64,000 nucleotides of DNA, taken from an uncultured Eubacteriales bacterium (GTDB lineage Bacteria > Bacillota > Clostridia > Lachnospirales > Lachnospiraceae). Each line of letters opens with the position of its first letter. Position 1 is the stretch's first letter. The notes beneath the pieces are model-generated. The model worked only from the letters and a program-made list of their open reading frames with translations. It was not told the DNA's origin and did not search any database. Below are positions 17,909-28,339 of the stretch, in pieces. The DNA is taken from the NCBI GenBank assembly GCA_949292785.1, contig CASFBK010000002.1:285728-349727 (forward strand), read 5' to 3'. The position numbers and the translations under genes are program-made.

Positions 17909-17955
17909 GATAGGTAATGTATATTCGCGAGAGTCGGAAAAGGGAAGAGAAACAG

Positions 17956-18282
17956 ATGGAAGATACACAATTACTAAAAGGTATTTTAGAAGGCTGCGTT
18001 CTTGGAATCATAAGAAGAGGAGAAACCTATGGGTATGAAATACTTTCTGTTTTAGGCGAATGTGGATTTGATAATGTAAGTGAGGGAACGTTGTATCCGG
18101 TACTTACCAGATTGGATAAGAAAGGATATATTACCTGCCGAAAGGAGCGTTCTCCGTTGGGACCTGTTCGGAAGTATTATCGTATTACGGCAGCAGGGGA
18201 AGCGCAATTTTATAGTTTTCAGAAGAATTATAAAAGGATTACGGAGTGCGCAAATATGATTTTGGCGGGAGGAGAAGAGTAA
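17956..18282 (+). CDS. PadR-family transcriptional regulator
   Basis: 108 residues from the ATG at 17956. The winged-helix PadR pattern is clear: LEGCVLGIIRRGETYGYEI, SEGTLYPVLTRLDKKGYI and GPVRKYYRITAAGE. Small PadR proteins repress genes beside them and respond to ligands or envelope stress. The partner is the membrane protein starting 1 bp after its stop, a common PadR/DUF1048-like pairing. An in-frame ATG 39 bp upstream has no matching Shine-Dalgarno. Confidence 0.92.
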   Translation: MEDTQLLKGILEGCVLGIIRRGETYGYEILSVLGECGFDNVSEGTLYPVLTRLDKKGYITCRKERSPLGPVRKYYRITAAGEAQFYSFQKNYKRITECANMILAGGEE

Positions 18283-18283
18283 T

Positions 18284-19336
18284 ATGGCAAGCTATATAAT
18301 GGAAAAGGATAAACTTACGGGAGAATACAAAGAGATTTTTGTCAGGGCAGAGACTTATGCTATGCTTCTGGGGATAGAGAATCAGGTTCAGGAGGATATG
18401 CTGATGAATCTGGTGGATATCCTATGCACGGCACAGGAGAAGAAAAAGCCGGCGGCTCAGATTATTGGAAATGATGTGGAACAGTTCTGCAAGGATTATT
18501 TCCAGGAACAAAGAGGAATTCTGGGAGCTATCCGGGGAATTCCAGGATGGTTATACCGGGTGAGCGCTGTAGTTCTGATTTTTGGAATTTTGGAAATTAT
18601 TTTTTGTGCCGGGGACCCGGCGGTTCAGATTTGGACTGTGACTATGGACATCAGCGGGTTTTTAGTGGGGCTTTTGGTTGGTGGTATCACCAGCTGTATT
18701 GCGCTTTGGGTGCTAAGACCTCTTCTGTTTCGGTTGAAAAAAGTGAATGCTACGGTAATTGCATTTCTGGTGTTAATAATTAATTTTTTGTTAATTGCAG
18801 TTGGCATAATAAAATTCGGGGAACAGACGCTTGCGGTTCCGATTCTTCCGGTGTTAATAGGAAGTGCCATGTTTGTGATTGCTTATAAGGGCTATCAGAT
18901 ATATCAGAGATATCAAAAGAACGGAAGCATAAAGAAGCCCCAAAAGGATGGCATTTTTCGTGAAATTTATCACAATACCGTAAAAACAGAGACACCGAAG
19001 CAGTTGAAAAAACGATTTGAGAAAATAAATAAACGGCGTAGGAAGAGAGGAAAAACGGAAATAACCAGTGAAGAATTTACCAGAAAAATGCAGATGGAAT
19101 ATAAAATGGCAAAGATAGCGATTTTGGTAATGTATGCAGCAATATGGGCGGGAAGCACGTTTTCCGACATTATGCGGGGGCAGTGGTGGCCGGATACGGT
19201 GATTCTTGCCGGAATTCTTCTGGTATGCTATAGATTGTTTTCACCGAAATATATGTTGAAACTGCTAAAACAATGTGAAAAACAGAAAGCAGATGTGATT
19301 GAAATGGCAGAGCGGATGGCAGAAGAGAGGCGTTAG
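18284..19336 (+). CDS. PadR-associated integral membrane protein
   Basis: 350 residues. An N-terminal soluble helical region (about 1-85, like DUF1048/DUF1129 domains) is followed by four hydrophobic segments between about 88 and 205, a basic stretch (about 205-260, many Lys/Arg), and two further hydrophobic segments (about 265-305). The GGAGGAG ribosome site lies in the end of padR, so expression is tied to the regulator. No transport or enzyme motif is seen. Function unknown; likely the regulated partner of the PadR protein. Confidence 0.75.
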   Translation: MASYIMEKDKLTGEYKEIFVRAETYAMLLGIENQVQEDMLMNLVDILCTAQEKKKPAAQIIGNDVEQFCKDYFQEQRGILGAIRGIPGWLYRVSAVVLIFGILEIIFCAGDPAVQIWTVTMDISGFLVGLLVGGITSCIALWVLRPLLFRLKKVNATVIAFLVLIINFLLIAVGIIKFGEQTLAVPILPVLIGSAMFVIAYKGYQIYQRYQKNGSIKKPQKDGIFREIYHNTVKTETPKQLKKRFEKINKRRRKRGKTEITSEEFTRKMQMEYKMAKIAILVMYAAIWAGSTFSDIMRGQWWPDTVILAGILLVCYRLFSPKYMLKLLKQCEKQKADVIEMAERMAEERR

Positions 19337-19430
19337 GAGAGAGATTAAATAGCCAAATAAAAGATTTGGAATAACGCAAAAAGAAGCAGAGAAGATGTTA
19401 AAATGCTTGAAAGAAGATGAAAATAAAAAA

Positions 19431-19466
19431 AGACGTGAATCAGATATTTGTGATTCGCGTCTTTTT
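19431..19466. terminator. Bidirectional terminator between the PadR unit and pta
   Basis: agacgtgaatca (19431-19442) pairs with tgattcgcgtct (19451-19462), with one G-U. A T run follows on the forward strand and an A run precedes it, so it can stop transcription from both sides. Confidence 0.88.
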
Positions 19467-19475
19467 CTATAGCGT

Positions 19476-20471
19476 TTAGTCCTCAACCAATGCAGCAGTA
19501 ATAATTGCCATAGAGTAAACCTCTTCCGCATTGCATCCACGGGACAGGTCATTGATTGGGGCATTTAATCCTAACAGGATTGGTCCGTATGCATCAAAGT
19601 TACCCATACGCTGTGCAATCTTGTATCCGATATTACCGGCGTTGATATCAGGGAAAATAAATACGTTTGCGTGACCTGCAACCTCGTTACCAGGGCATTT
19701 TGTTTTTGCCACACGAGGAGACACGGCAGCGTCAAACTGTAATTCTCCGGCGATTGGAAGGTCCGGTCTTAATACCTTTGCCTTTGCAGCCGCATTACGC
19801 ATTTTATCTACATCTTCGCCCTTTCCGGAACCAAGGGTGGAATAGCTTAAGAATGCGACTTTTGGATCAATACCGAAAATCTTACCGCAGTCAGCAGCTT
19901 CTGAAGCAATTTCAGCAAGTTCATCTTCATTTGGCTTAATGTTGATGGCACAGTCTGCCATTGCCAATACTTCATTTTCACCGGTAGCGGAAGGGCGTAC
20001 CAGGATGAAGCAGGAAGATACAATGTTGTGTCCCGGCTTTGTTTTGATTAACTGCAGTGCAGGACGCACGGTGTCAGCAGTAGAGTAAGTTGCGCCACCA
20101 AGCAATGAATCTGCAATTCCCATTTTTACCAGCATGGTTCCGAAATAATTTCCCTGTTTTAAGATTTTACGTGCTTCTTCCGGCTGCATGTTTTTGCTTT
20201 TACGAAGTTCGCAAAGGGCGTCTACCATTTCGTCCATTTTCTCATAATTTTCCGGGTCAACGATTTCTGCACCACGGATATTGTAACCATATTCCTCGCT
20301 GGCAGCTACTACCTTTTCCGGATTTCCGACCAGAATTGGTGTTAAGAAGTTAGATGCCAGAAGACGGGAAGATGCTTCTAAGATTCGTGGGTCAGTTCCT
20401 TCTGTAAAAACAATTTTTTTCGGGCTCTTCTTTAGCTTATCAATCATCATGCCAAAGCCTTGCATATTCAT
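19476..20471 (-). CDS. pta: Phosphate acetyltransferase
   Basis: 331 residues, the short single-domain Pta of Firmicutes. It interconverts acetyl-CoA and acetyl phosphate in the cytoplasm, for acetate formation with ATP gain. Motifs: IVFTEGTDPRILEAS, ADSLLGGATYSTADTVRPALQ, SSCFILVRP, FLSYSTLGSGKG, GELQFDAAVSP and ANVFIFPDINAGNIGYKIAQR. CCTCCT (20481-20486) provides the AGGAGG site. The usual partner ackA is not downstream: a terminator and an opposing gene lie there. Confidence 0.96.
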   Translation of the reverse strand: MNMQGFGMMIDKLKKSPKKIVFTEGTDPRILEASSRLLASNFLTPILVGNPEKVVAASEEYGYNIRGAEIVDPENYEKMDEMVDALCELRKSKNMQPEEARKILKQGNYFGTMLVKMGIADSLLGGATYSTADTVRPALQLIKTKPGHNIVSSCFILVRPSATGENEVLAMADCAINIKPNEDELAEIASEAADCGKIFGIDPKVAFLSYSTLGSGKGEDVDKMRNAAAKAKVLRPDLPIAGELQFDAAVSPRVAKTKCPGNEVAGHANVFIFPDINAGNIGYKIAQRMGNFDAYGPILLGLNAPINDLSRGCNAEEVYSMAIITAALVED

Positions 20472-20700
20472 AGTAAAATTCCTCCTAATCCTTAATAGTC
20501 TTTTTTGCTCTAACTATAATTTACCACGTTTCAAATTTTTTTCAACGGATAGAGTGTACAAAAACAGAAACAGAAAGGGGTTTTTTTGTTTTTTTTGAAG
20601 AACAGTGACCGTTATTGAAAAAAATATACTATTTACGTTAGCGCTCCGGATTCCGGAAGGACCACATTTTTCAATTTATAAAAATTTTATACTTTTACTC

Positions 20701-20729
20701 TTGTTTTTCCAAAATCCAATGACTATAAT
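20701..20729 (+). promoter_or_regulatory. Promoter of the RND exporter-tetR operon
   Basis: TATAAT (20724-20729) with a weak -35 TTGTTT (20701-20706) at 17 bp. A TetR-type palindrome follows 9 bp later. The rest of the 319-bp gap to pta is AT-rich and shows only the reverse pta leader. Confidence 0.6.
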
Positions 20730-20738
20730 GAGACCAGA

Positions 20739-20752
20739 ACCGACTGGTCGGT
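20739..20752. promoter_or_regulatory. TetR-type operator
   Basis: accgac-tg-gtcggt is a perfect 14-bp palindrome at the expected transcription start. Overlapping it, gaccag (20732-20737) pairs with ctggtc (20744-20749). ACCGACNNGTCGGT sites are typical of TetR-family regulators of exporters, and the operon ends with a tetR gene. Confidence 0.75.
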
Positions 20753-20790
20753 CGGAAAATGGTTTAGAAAAAACGGAGGATGAAAGAGTA

Positions 20791-23700
20791 ATGTCAAGAT
20801 TTAGCGTGAAGAAGCCTTATACCGTAATTGTGGGGATTGTGCTGGTAATTATTCTTGGCTTCGTATCATTGAGTAAGATGAGTACGGATTTGCTGCCAAG
20901 TATGAATATGCCGTATGCCCTGGTAATTACAAGCTATGCCGGAGCAAGTCCGGAGCAGGTGGAGAGCGTGGTAACAGAGCCTGTGGAGAGTGCGATGGCA
21001 AGTACCTCTAATATCAAAAATATCAGTTCCCGTTCCTCGAATAACCTGTCCATGGTTATTTTGGAATTCGAACAGACAGCAAATATGGACTCTGTTACCA
21101 TCGAAATGCGGGAGAGTTTAGACCAGATTAAGAGCTACTGGCCGGATGCAGTAGGAAACCCGATTATCATGAAAATCAATCCGGACATGATGCCGATTAT
21201 GATAGCCGCAGTAGATGTAGAGGGAATGGATACACTAGAAATCAGTGACTATACCAATAATGAACTGATAGCGGAGTTAGAGAGTGTAGAAGGTGTTGCT
21301 TCTGTATCTGCTACAGGTGTAATAGAAGAGTCCATCCAGGTCGTTTTAAATCAGGAAAAAATTGATGCCATCAATGAGAAAATCATGGCGTCTTTGGATG
21401 AAAAGTTTTCTGATGCAGAAAGCCAGATAAATTCTGCCAAGAGTGAGATAGCGAGTGGAAAAGATAAGCTGGAAAGCGGACAGGATGAGATGGCAGGCCA
21501 GATTGGTGATGCTCAGAATCAGTTGAATGATAAAAAAATAGAACTGTTTCAGACGGAGGCTGACTTAAATACCAAGCTGGCAGAGTTACAGGAAGCAAAG
21601 AGCACCACAGAAGCAGGAATTGCAAGTCTGCAGGAAGTGCAAAGTCAGGTACAGAGCCTGATTGAAAGTAAGGGTCAGTTGACTGCCGCCATTACAGGAA
21701 TGCAGCAGGCAGGACAGGATACCACAGAAATGGAAGCAAATCTTGCACAGATAGAAGCAGGGCTTTCCATGGTAAAGGCACAGTTGGCAGCACAGGAAGG
21801 AAGTACAGTATCAGAGGCATCCTCGGACGAAGAACTGACGGCTTATATTACAGCCACCCTTACGCAGGCACAGCAGGGACTGGTGCAGATTAATGGAGGC
21901 ATTGCAACCATCCAGACTGCCCTTGATAATATTGCAGCAGGAAAAGCGACCATAAATGAAACCCTTGCCACCCTGAACGAAAGCCAGATTGCGGGAGTCA
22001 TTGAAATGGGAAGTGCTTCTGCCCAGCTGGCAAGCGGAGAAGAAAAGCTGGAGGAATCCCAGAAAGAGTTCGAGGACACGAAAGAGCAGGCATATGATTC
22101 CGCAGACTTAAATCATATTCTTACTATGGATACCTTGAGCGGAATTCTTACCGCCCAGAATTTCTCCATGCCGGCAGGTTATATTACGGAGGATGGTATT
22201 CAGTACATGGTTCGTGTAGGAGATGCCGTTGATAACGTAGATGCATTGGAGGATATGGTACTGATGGACCTTGGTATGGAGGGAGTAGACGTCATTCATC
22301 TTTCTGATGTAGCGGACATTACGGTGGTAGATGATTCCGAGGATACGTACGCAAAGGTAAATGGGAATCCGGGAATTATGCTTTCGATTGAAAAACAGAC
22401 GGGATATTCCACCGGAGATGTGACGGACCGTGTATATGAGAAATTTGAGTCCATGCAGAAGAATAACGAAGACCTTCATGTTTCCGTTTTAATGGACCAA
22501 GGAATTTACATAGATATGATAGTGGATTCCGTTTTAAATAATATGATTTACGGAGCTGTATTGGCAGTAATTATTCTGGTGTTGTTTTTAAAGGATATTA
22601 AGCCGACACTGGTAATTGCCGTATCGATTCCGATTTCTGTTATTTTTGCCATTGTGCTGATGTATTTCAGCGGAGTTACCCTGAATATGATTTCACTGTC
22701 AGGACTGGCACTGGGAATCGGTATGCTGGTGGATAACTCTATCGTAGTCATTGAGAATATATATCGTATGCGAAGTGAAGGTGTGCCTGCAAGAAAGGCA
22801 GCCGTGGAAGGAGCAAAACAGGTAAGCGGTGCTATTGCAGCTTCCACACTGACAACGGTATGTGTATTTGCTCCGATTGTATTTACCGAAGGAATTACCA
22901 GACAGCTGTTCGTGGATATGGGACTGACGATTACTTATGCATTGCTGGCGAGTCTGATTGTAGCGTTGACCTTTGTGCCGATGATGGGCTCTAAGATGCT
23001 AAAGAAAACAAAGGAAATCAAGCATCCATGGTTTGACAAATTCCAGAATGTGTACGGGGCAGTTCTGGAAAAACTATTGCATGTAAAACCATTGGTATTA
23101 CTGGTAATGGTAGTACTTCTGGTAGTCAGTGCTTATGCTTCTGTCTCCAAGGGAACGGCATTCTTCCCGGATATGGAAAGCACTCAGATGACAGTGACTA
23201 TCACACCGCCGGAGGACTATGAATTTGAAGAAACATGCGAACTGGCAGATAAAGTGACAGAGAAGATTCAGGAAATTGAGGATGTAGAATCCATAGGAGC
23301 CATGGCAGGCGGCGGGACCATGATGTCAATGGGCAGTGGTGATGACCAGGTGACCTTGTACCTTATCCTGAAAGAAGACAAGGAACACAGCAATGAAGAG
23401 ATTGCAGCCATGGTTGCGGATATGACAAAGGATATGGAGGGGGAAATTACTGCCAATGCTTCCTCTATGGATATGACGTCCTTAATGGGAGAAGGACTTT
23501 CCATTCAGATAAAGGGAAGAGATTTAGATACCCTGCAGGAAATCGCAAAAGAGGTGTCAGAAATTGTAAAAGGCGTAGAGGGAACGACAGAGATATCGGA
23601 TGGTGTAGAAGAAACGACACCGGAATTTAGAATTACCGTAGATAAGGAAAAAGCGGCAAAATATGGAATGACAGTAGCTCAGATTTATCAGCTTGTGTAT

Positions 23701-24591
23701 GCACAGATGGAAAATACCACAGCAGATGCCACGATTTCTACCGATATAAAGGATTACGATGTATATCTGGAGTCTGTAGAGCAGAGCACGGCAAGTATTG
23801 ACAGCATTAAGAATATTACCTTTTCTTATACAGATAAAGAGACCGGAGAGGAATCAGAAATACCGTTAAGTGAAGTTGCCACTTTTGAAGAGACCGAAGG
23901 ATTAAGTTCTATTAACCGTGATGGACAGGAGCGTTATATCAACGTTACGGCAGCTATTGCAGATGGTTATAATGTAGGTCTGGTTGGAAATGATGTAGAA
24001 AAAGCAATGTCAGAATACGAGTGCCCGGAAGGATATTCCATAGAAATGGAAGGAGAAGATGAGATGATTAATGAGGCGATGGAACAGCTCTTATTGATGC
24101 TGTTGCTTGCCATTGCATTCATCTATCTTATCATGGTAGCACAGTTCCAGTCTCTAAAGGCGCCGTTTATTATCCTGTTTACCATTCCGCTGGCTTTGAC
24201 GGGAGGATTTTTGGCATTGTTCTTTACCAATAGTGAAATCAGTATCATTGCCATGATTGGATTTGTTATGCTGGTAGGTGTCATTGTAAATAATGGTATC
24301 GTAATGGTAGATTATATCAACCAGCTTCGCCGCGAAGGAATGGAGAAAAAAGAAGCCATTGTGACAGCTGGGAAAACACGTCTTCGTCCGATACTGATGA
24401 CAGCCATGACAACGATTTTAGCTATGTCTACCACAGCTTTTGGGCATGATATGGGTTCCGATATGTCAAGACCTATGGCGATTGTAACCATTGGCGGTAT
24501 GATTTATGGTACGTTAATGACCTTGGTTGTAGTACCGTGTATTTATGATTTATTCTATAGTAATAAGAGTATGGTAGAGGAAGAAATATAA
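20791..24591 (+). CDS. RND-family exporter with a coiled-coil insertion
   Basis: 1266 residues from the ATG at 20791 (CGGAGGA site); the frame stays open upstream but runs through the promoter. It is an AcrB/SwrC-like proton-driven exporter with 12 predicted membrane segments: one at about 13-32, then two blocks of five or six near 570-740 and 1080-1260. Motifs include TDLLPSMNMPYALV, GASPEQVE, GMLVDNSIVVIENIYRM and GVIVNNGIVMVDYINQLRREG. Residues about 195-440 are a Gln/Glu/Ala/Ser-rich coiled-coil insertion in the first extracellular loop, absent from AcrB, perhaps replacing an adaptor protein. It is coupled to tetR by a TAATG overlap. Substrate unknown. Confidence 0.92.
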   Translation: MSRFSVKKPYTVIVGIVLVIILGFVSLSKMSTDLLPSMNMPYALVITSYAGASPEQVESVVTEPVESAMASTSNIKNISSRSSNNLSMVILEFEQTANMDSVTIEMRESLDQIKSYWPDAVGNPIIMKINPDMMPIMIAAVDVEGMDTLEISDYTNNELIAELESVEGVASVSATGVIEESIQVVLNQEKIDAINEKIMASLDEKFSDAESQINSAKSEIASGKDKLESGQDEMAGQIGDAQNQLNDKKIELFQTEADLNTKLAELQEAKSTTEAGIASLQEVQSQVQSLIESKGQLTAAITGMQQAGQDTTEMEANLAQIEAGLSMVKAQLAAQEGSTVSEASSDEELTAYITATLTQAQQGLVQINGGIATIQTALDNIAAGKATINETLATLNESQIAGVIEMGSASAQLASGEEKLEESQKEFEDTKEQAYDSADLNHILTMDTLSGILTAQNFSMPAGYITEDGIQYMVRVGDAVDNVDALEDMVLMDLGMEGVDVIHLSDVADITVVDDSEDTYAKVNGNPGIMLSIEKQTGYSTGDVTDRVYEKFESMQKNNEDLHVSVLMDQGIYIDMIVDSVLNNMIYGAVLAVIILVLFLKDIKPTLVIAVSIPISVIFAIVLMYFSGVTLNMISLSGLALGIGMLVDNSIVVIENIYRMRSEGVPARKAAVEGAKQVSGAIAASTLTTVCVFAPIVFTEGITRQLFVDMGLTITYALLASLIVALTFVPMMGSKMLKKTKEIKHPWFDKFQNVYGAVLEKLLHVKPLVLLVMVVLLVVSAYASVSKGTAFFPDMESTQMTVTITPPEDYEFEETCELADKVTEKIQEIEDVESIGAMAGGGTMMSMGSGDDQVTLYLILKEDKEHSNEEIAAMVADMTKDMEGEITANASSMDMTSLMGEGLSIQIKGRDLDTLQEIAKEVSEIVKGVEGTTEISDGVEETTPEFRITVDKEKAAKYGMTVAQIYQLVYAQMENTTADATISTDIKDYDVYLESVEQSTASIDSIKNITFSYTDKETGEESEIPLSEVATFEETEGLSSINRDGQERYINVTAAIADGYNVGLVGNDVEKAMSEYECPEGYSIEMEGEDEMINEAMEQLLLMLLLAIAFIYLIMVAQFQSLKAPFIILFTIPLALTGGFLALFFTNSEISIIAMIGFVMLVGVIVNNGIVMVDYINQLRREGMEKKEAIVTAGKTRLRPILMTAMTTILAMSTTAFGHDMGSDMSRPMAIVTIGGMIYGTLMTLVVVPCIYDLFYSNKSMVEEEI

Positions 24592-25229
24592 TGGGAAGTT
24601 TGGGAAAAAGTGATGAAAAGAAGCCTTGGGCGGAGGAGTATCCGCCTAAGGTAAAGGCAATGTATGAGGCGGTGCTGGCGCTGTTCGCTTCCGGCAGGGA
24701 GCTTGGAAGCCTGAAGGTAGAAGAAATTACCAAAAAGGCAGGAATTGGAAAGGGCACCGCCTACGAATATTTTTCTACAAAGGAAGAGATTGTAATCGGA
24801 GCTTTAAATTATGAAGCGAAGCGCTACATGGAGATGCTGTTTCAGATTGTGGAACAGAAAAAAAGTTTTCGTGAAGTCGTGATGCAGGCATTGCTGCTTA
24901 TGGAGCAGGCAAGCGATACCTATCATGGACTTATGCTGATGCAGCGGATTGTTTCAGACCGGGAACTCACCGGGAAAGGAATTCTGGATGAATTAAAGAA
25001 GCATAAGGATAGCTGCCAGTGTGCAATCAAGCTGCGGGATTGTTTTGTAAAACTGGCATTAGAAGAGGAAGGTATTACACAGACCAATCACTATAAGATT
25101 GAAAGTGCAATTCTTTCCCAGTTTACAGCGTATGGTTTTTATCTGACACACAAGAATCTTTTCTCTGAGATTGAGCAGGCAAAGGCAAGAGAGTTTGCCT
25201 ATGAGAGTATTGTCAAAATTCTAAATTAG
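24591..25229 (+). CDS. TetR-family regulator of the RND exporter
   Basis: 212 residues. The HTH region SLKVEEITKKAGIGKGTAYEYFSTKEEIVIGAL is a standard TetR DNA-binding domain (about 30-75); the remainder is an all-helical ligand-binding domain. Its ATG overlaps the exporter stop. It probably represses its own operon at the palindrome 20739-20752 and is released by an exported compound. Confidence 0.93.
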   Translation: MGSLGKSDEKKPWAEEYPPKVKAMYEAVLALFASGRELGSLKVEEITKKAGIGKGTAYEYFSTKEEIVIGALNYEAKRYMEMLFQIVEQKKSFREVVMQALLLMEQASDTYHGLMLMQRIVSDRELTGKGILDELKKHKDSCQCAIKLRDCFVKLALEEEGITQTNHYKIESAILSQFTAYGFYLTHKNLFSEIEQAKAREFAYESIVKILN

Positions 25230-25234
25230 GACTT

Positions 25235-25540
25235 GACATTTCGGGAAACTGCTTTTAATATGGATTTATATTTTGATAAAGGTAGTGAGAAAGAGGAGTA
25301 CGCAAAGACTCTTATCAGAGAGAGCAGTCCATCGGCTGAAAGGCTGCTTGAAGAAAGATTTGCGGAAGGTAGCTTTTGAACCGGAGGGCTGAACCGACAG
25401 TAGGCTTTCACGACTCATCCCCGTTACAGGATAAGAGATATGCATGATATTGATATTACTTGCAATTATCATGCATGAATAAAGGTGGTACCGCGGATAT
25501 TCGCCCTTTACTGAGAAATCAGTAAAGGGCGCTTTCTATT
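25235..25540 (+). promoter_or_regulatory. T-box leader of valS
   Basis: The T-box sequence aaaggtggtaccgcgg (25481-25496) pairs with the tRNA acceptor end. It is followed by a terminator: cgccctttactga (25502-25514) with tcagtaaagggcg (25519-25531) and a T-rich tail. Upstream, Stem I elements (AG bulge region near 25310-25330 and GGCUG at about 25341-25345) are present. In the 3' side of the probable specifier loop, GAAG-GUA offers the valine codon GUA at 25369-25371; this assignment is tentative. Uncharged tRNA-Val would stabilise the antiterminator and allow valS transcription. Confidence 0.92.
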
Positions 25541-25591
25541 TATAATAGAAAGCGAATGAACTGCGTTAATAGAAGAAAAGGAGAGAATAAC

Positions 25592-28240
25592 ATGAGCAAA
25601 GAGCTTGCAAAGACCTATGACCCGAAGGACATAGAAGACCGTCTTTACCAGAAATGGGAAGAGAATAAATACTTCCACGCAGAAGTGGACAGAAGTAAGA
25701 AACCGTTTACCATTGTGATGCCTCCGCCCAATATTACGGGACAGCTTCACATGGGACATGCATTAGACAACACCATGCAGGACATTTTAATCCGTTATAA
25801 AAGAATGCAGGGCTATAACGCACTGTGGCAGCCGGGCACGGACCACGCGTCTATTGCAACCGAAGTAAAAGTTATAGAGTCCTTGAAAAAACAGGGAATC
25901 GATAAGGCAGACTTAGGAAGAGAAGGCTTTTTAGAGAAAGCCTGGGAATGGAAAGAAGAGTACGGCGGACGTATCGTAAAGCAGTTACGCAAGCTGGGCT
26001 CCTCCGCAGACTGGGACAGAGAGCGCTTTACCATGGACGAGGGCTGTTCTAAGGCAGTACAGGAAGTATTTATTAAATTATATGAAAAAGGTTATATTTA
26101 CAAGGGCTCCCGTATTGTCAACTGGTGTCCGGTATGTAAGACTTCTATCTCCGACGCAGAGGTGGAGCACGAGGAACAGGATGGATTCTTCTGGCACATT
26201 AACTATCCGGTAAAGGGAGAAGAGGGAAGATTTGTAGAAATCGCCACCACCAGACCGGAAACGCTGTTAGGAGATACCGCTGTAGCAGTAAATCCTGAGG
26301 ATGAAAGATATAAGGACATTGTAGGAAAAACATTGATTCTGCCGCTGGTTGGAAGAGAGATTCCGGTTGTTGCAGACTCCTATGTAGATAAAGAATTCGG
26401 AACCGGATGTGTAAAAATTACACCAGCCCATGACCCGAATGACTTCGAGGTTGGAAAGCGTCACAATCTGCCGGAAATCAATGTGTTAAACGATGACGCT
26501 ACCATCAATAAAAACGGTGGAAAATACGAAGGCATGGACCGTTACGAAGCCAGAAAGCTCATGGTAAAAGAGTTAGAAGAGCAGGGCTTATTAGTGAAGG
26601 TAGTACCACATTCTCATAATGTAGGAACCCATGACCGCTGTAAAACAACCGTGGAACCAATGGTAAAACAGCAGTGGTTCGTAAAAATGGATGAGTTAAT
26701 CAAGCCGGCAGTAGAGGCAGTAAAAAATGGAGACATCAAATTACTTCCGGAGCGTATGGACAAGACCTATTTCAACTGGACAGATAACATTCGTGACTGG
26801 TGTATTTCCAGACAGCTCTGGTGGGGACATCGGATTCCTGCGTACTACTGTGACGAATGTGGAGAATTCGTAGTTGCAAGAGAGAATCCGCATAAGTGTC
26901 CGAAATGTGGCTGCACTCATATGACACAGGACCCGGATACCTTAGATACCTGGTTTTCTTCCGCGCTGTGGCCTTTTTCCACACTGGGCTGGCCCGATAA
27001 GACCGAGGATTTGGATTACTTCTATCCGAATGATGTGCTGGTAACCGGATATGATATTATTTTCTTCTGGGTAATCCGTATGATTTTTTCCGGATATGAG
27101 CAGATGGGAGAAGCGCCATTTAAGACCGTATTGTTCCATGGTCTGGTACGTGACTCCGAAGGACGTAAGATGAGTAAATCCCTCGGAAACGGAATTGACC
27201 CATTAGAGGTAATTGATAAATACGGCGCAGATGCATTAAGACTTACATTGATTACCGGAAATGCGCCGGGAAATGATATGCGTTTCTACTGGGAGAGAGT
27301 AGAGGCTTCCCGTAACTTTGCCAACAAAGTATGGAACGCATCCCGTTTCATCATGATGAACATTGGTGATGAGAAATTAACAGCGCCTTCCATGGATGCA
27401 CTTGCACCGGAAGATAAGTGGATTCTATCCCGTGTCAATACTCTGGCAAAAGATGTAACAGAAAACATGGATAAGTTTGAACTGGGAATTGCTGTTCAAA
27501 AAGTATATGACTTTATCTGGGATGAATTCTGTGACTGGTACATTGAAATCGCAAAGACCAGAACCTTTAAAAAGGAAGAAGACCCGGAATCTGCTAAGGT
27601 TGCAATGTGGACCTTAAAGACCGTATTGATTCAGGCGTTGAAGCTGCTTCATCCATATATGCCATTTATTACAGAAGAAATTTTCTGTACTCTGCAGGAG
27701 GAAGAAAAGACCATTATGTTATCCCAGTGGCCGGAATATACCCAGGAGTGGAGCTTCCCGGCAGAGGAAGAGGCAGTAGAGCATGTCAAAGACTTAGTAA
27801 AAGGAATCCGTAATACCAGAACTGCTATGGAGGTTCCGCCAAGCAGAAAGGCAAAGGTATTTATCGTAACAGAAGATACAAAATTACAGGAAACCTTTGA
27901 GTCTATGAAGAGCGCATATGCCCTGCTTGCAAGTGCCAGTGAGATTCAGGTACAGGCAGACAAGACAGGAATCGGTGAGGACGCTGTTTCCGTTGTGATT
28001 CCGGGAGCAGTAGTATATCTGCCATTAGAGGATTTGGTAGACTTTGAAAAGGAAAAGGAGCGTCTGCTGAAAGAAAAAGAAAAGCTTACCAAGGAACTGG
28101 CACGTTCTAAGGGAATGCTTTCCAATGAGAAGTTCTTAAGCAAAGCACCGGAAGCAAAGGTGCGGGAAGAAAAAGAGAAGCTTGCGAAGTATGAACAGAT
28201 GATGGAGCAGGTAGAAGAACGTTTGGCACAGATGAAATAA
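25592..28240 (+). CDS. valS: Valyl-tRNA synthetase
   Basis: 882 residues from the ATG at 25592 (AAGGAGA site), the usual ValS length. It charges tRNA-Val in the cytoplasm. HIGH motif in [20 protein letters not shown] motif in [14 protein letters not shown], a connective editing domain between them ([30 protein letters not shown]), an anticodon-binding domain, and the ValS-specific C-terminal coiled coil (about 805-882, [15 protein letters not shown]). It is controlled by the T-box leader immediately upstream. Confidence 0.98.
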   Translation: MSKELAKTYDPKDIEDRLYQKWEENKYFHAEVDRSKKPFTIVMPPPNITGQLHMGHALDNTMQDILIRYKRMQGYNALWQPGTDHASIATEVKVIESLKKQGIDKADLGREGFLEKAWEWKEEYGGRIVKQLRKLGSSADWDRERFTMDEGCSKAVQEVFIKLYEKGYIYKGSRIVNWCPVCKTSISDAEVEHEEQDGFFWHINYPVKGEEGRFVEIATTRPETLLGDTAVAVNPEDERYKDIVGKTLILPLVGREIPVVADSYVDKEFGTGCVKITPAHDPNDFEVGKRHNLPEINVLNDDATINKNGGKYEGMDRYEARKLMVKELEEQGLLVKVVPHSHNVGTHDRCKTTVEPMVKQQWFVKMDELIKPAVEAVKNGDIKLLPERMDKTYFNWTDNIRDWCISRQLWWGHRIPAYYCDECGEFVVARENPHKCPKCGCTHMTQDPDTLDTWFSSALWPFSTLGWPDKTEDLDYFYPNDVLVTGYDIIFFWVIRMIFSGYEQMGEAPFKTVLFHGLVRDSEGRKMSKSLGNGIDPLEVIDKYGADALRLTLITGNAPGNDMRFYWERVEASRNFANKVWNASRFIMMNIGDEKLTAPSMDALAPEDKWILSRVNTLAKDVTENMDKFELGIAVQKVYDFIWDEFCDWYIEIAKTRTFKKEEDPESAKVAMWTLKTVLIQALKLLHPYMPFITEEIFCTLQEEEKTIMLSQWPEYTQEWSFPAEEEAVEHVKDLVKGIRNTRTAMEVPPSRKAKVFIVTEDTKLQETFESMKSAYALLASASEIQVQADKTGIGEDAVSVVIPGAVVYLPLEDLVDFEKEKERLLKEKEKLTKELARSKGMLSNEKFLSKAPEAKVREEKEKLAKYEQMMEQVEERLAQMK

Positions 28241-28274
28241 TATTAGATGAAATAAAATTATTAGCATGAAGAGA

Positions 28275-28317
28275 AAAGAGACTGATATGTGAGAAATCAT
28301 ATACAGTCTCTTTTTTG
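28275..28317 (+). terminator. Rho-independent terminator of valS
   Basis: agagactg-atatg (28277-28289) pairs with catat-a-cagtctct (28298-28311) with one bulged base, followed by a run of T. Confidence 0.88.
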
Positions 28318-28339
28318 GGGAAATTTTAGAGTGTAATTG

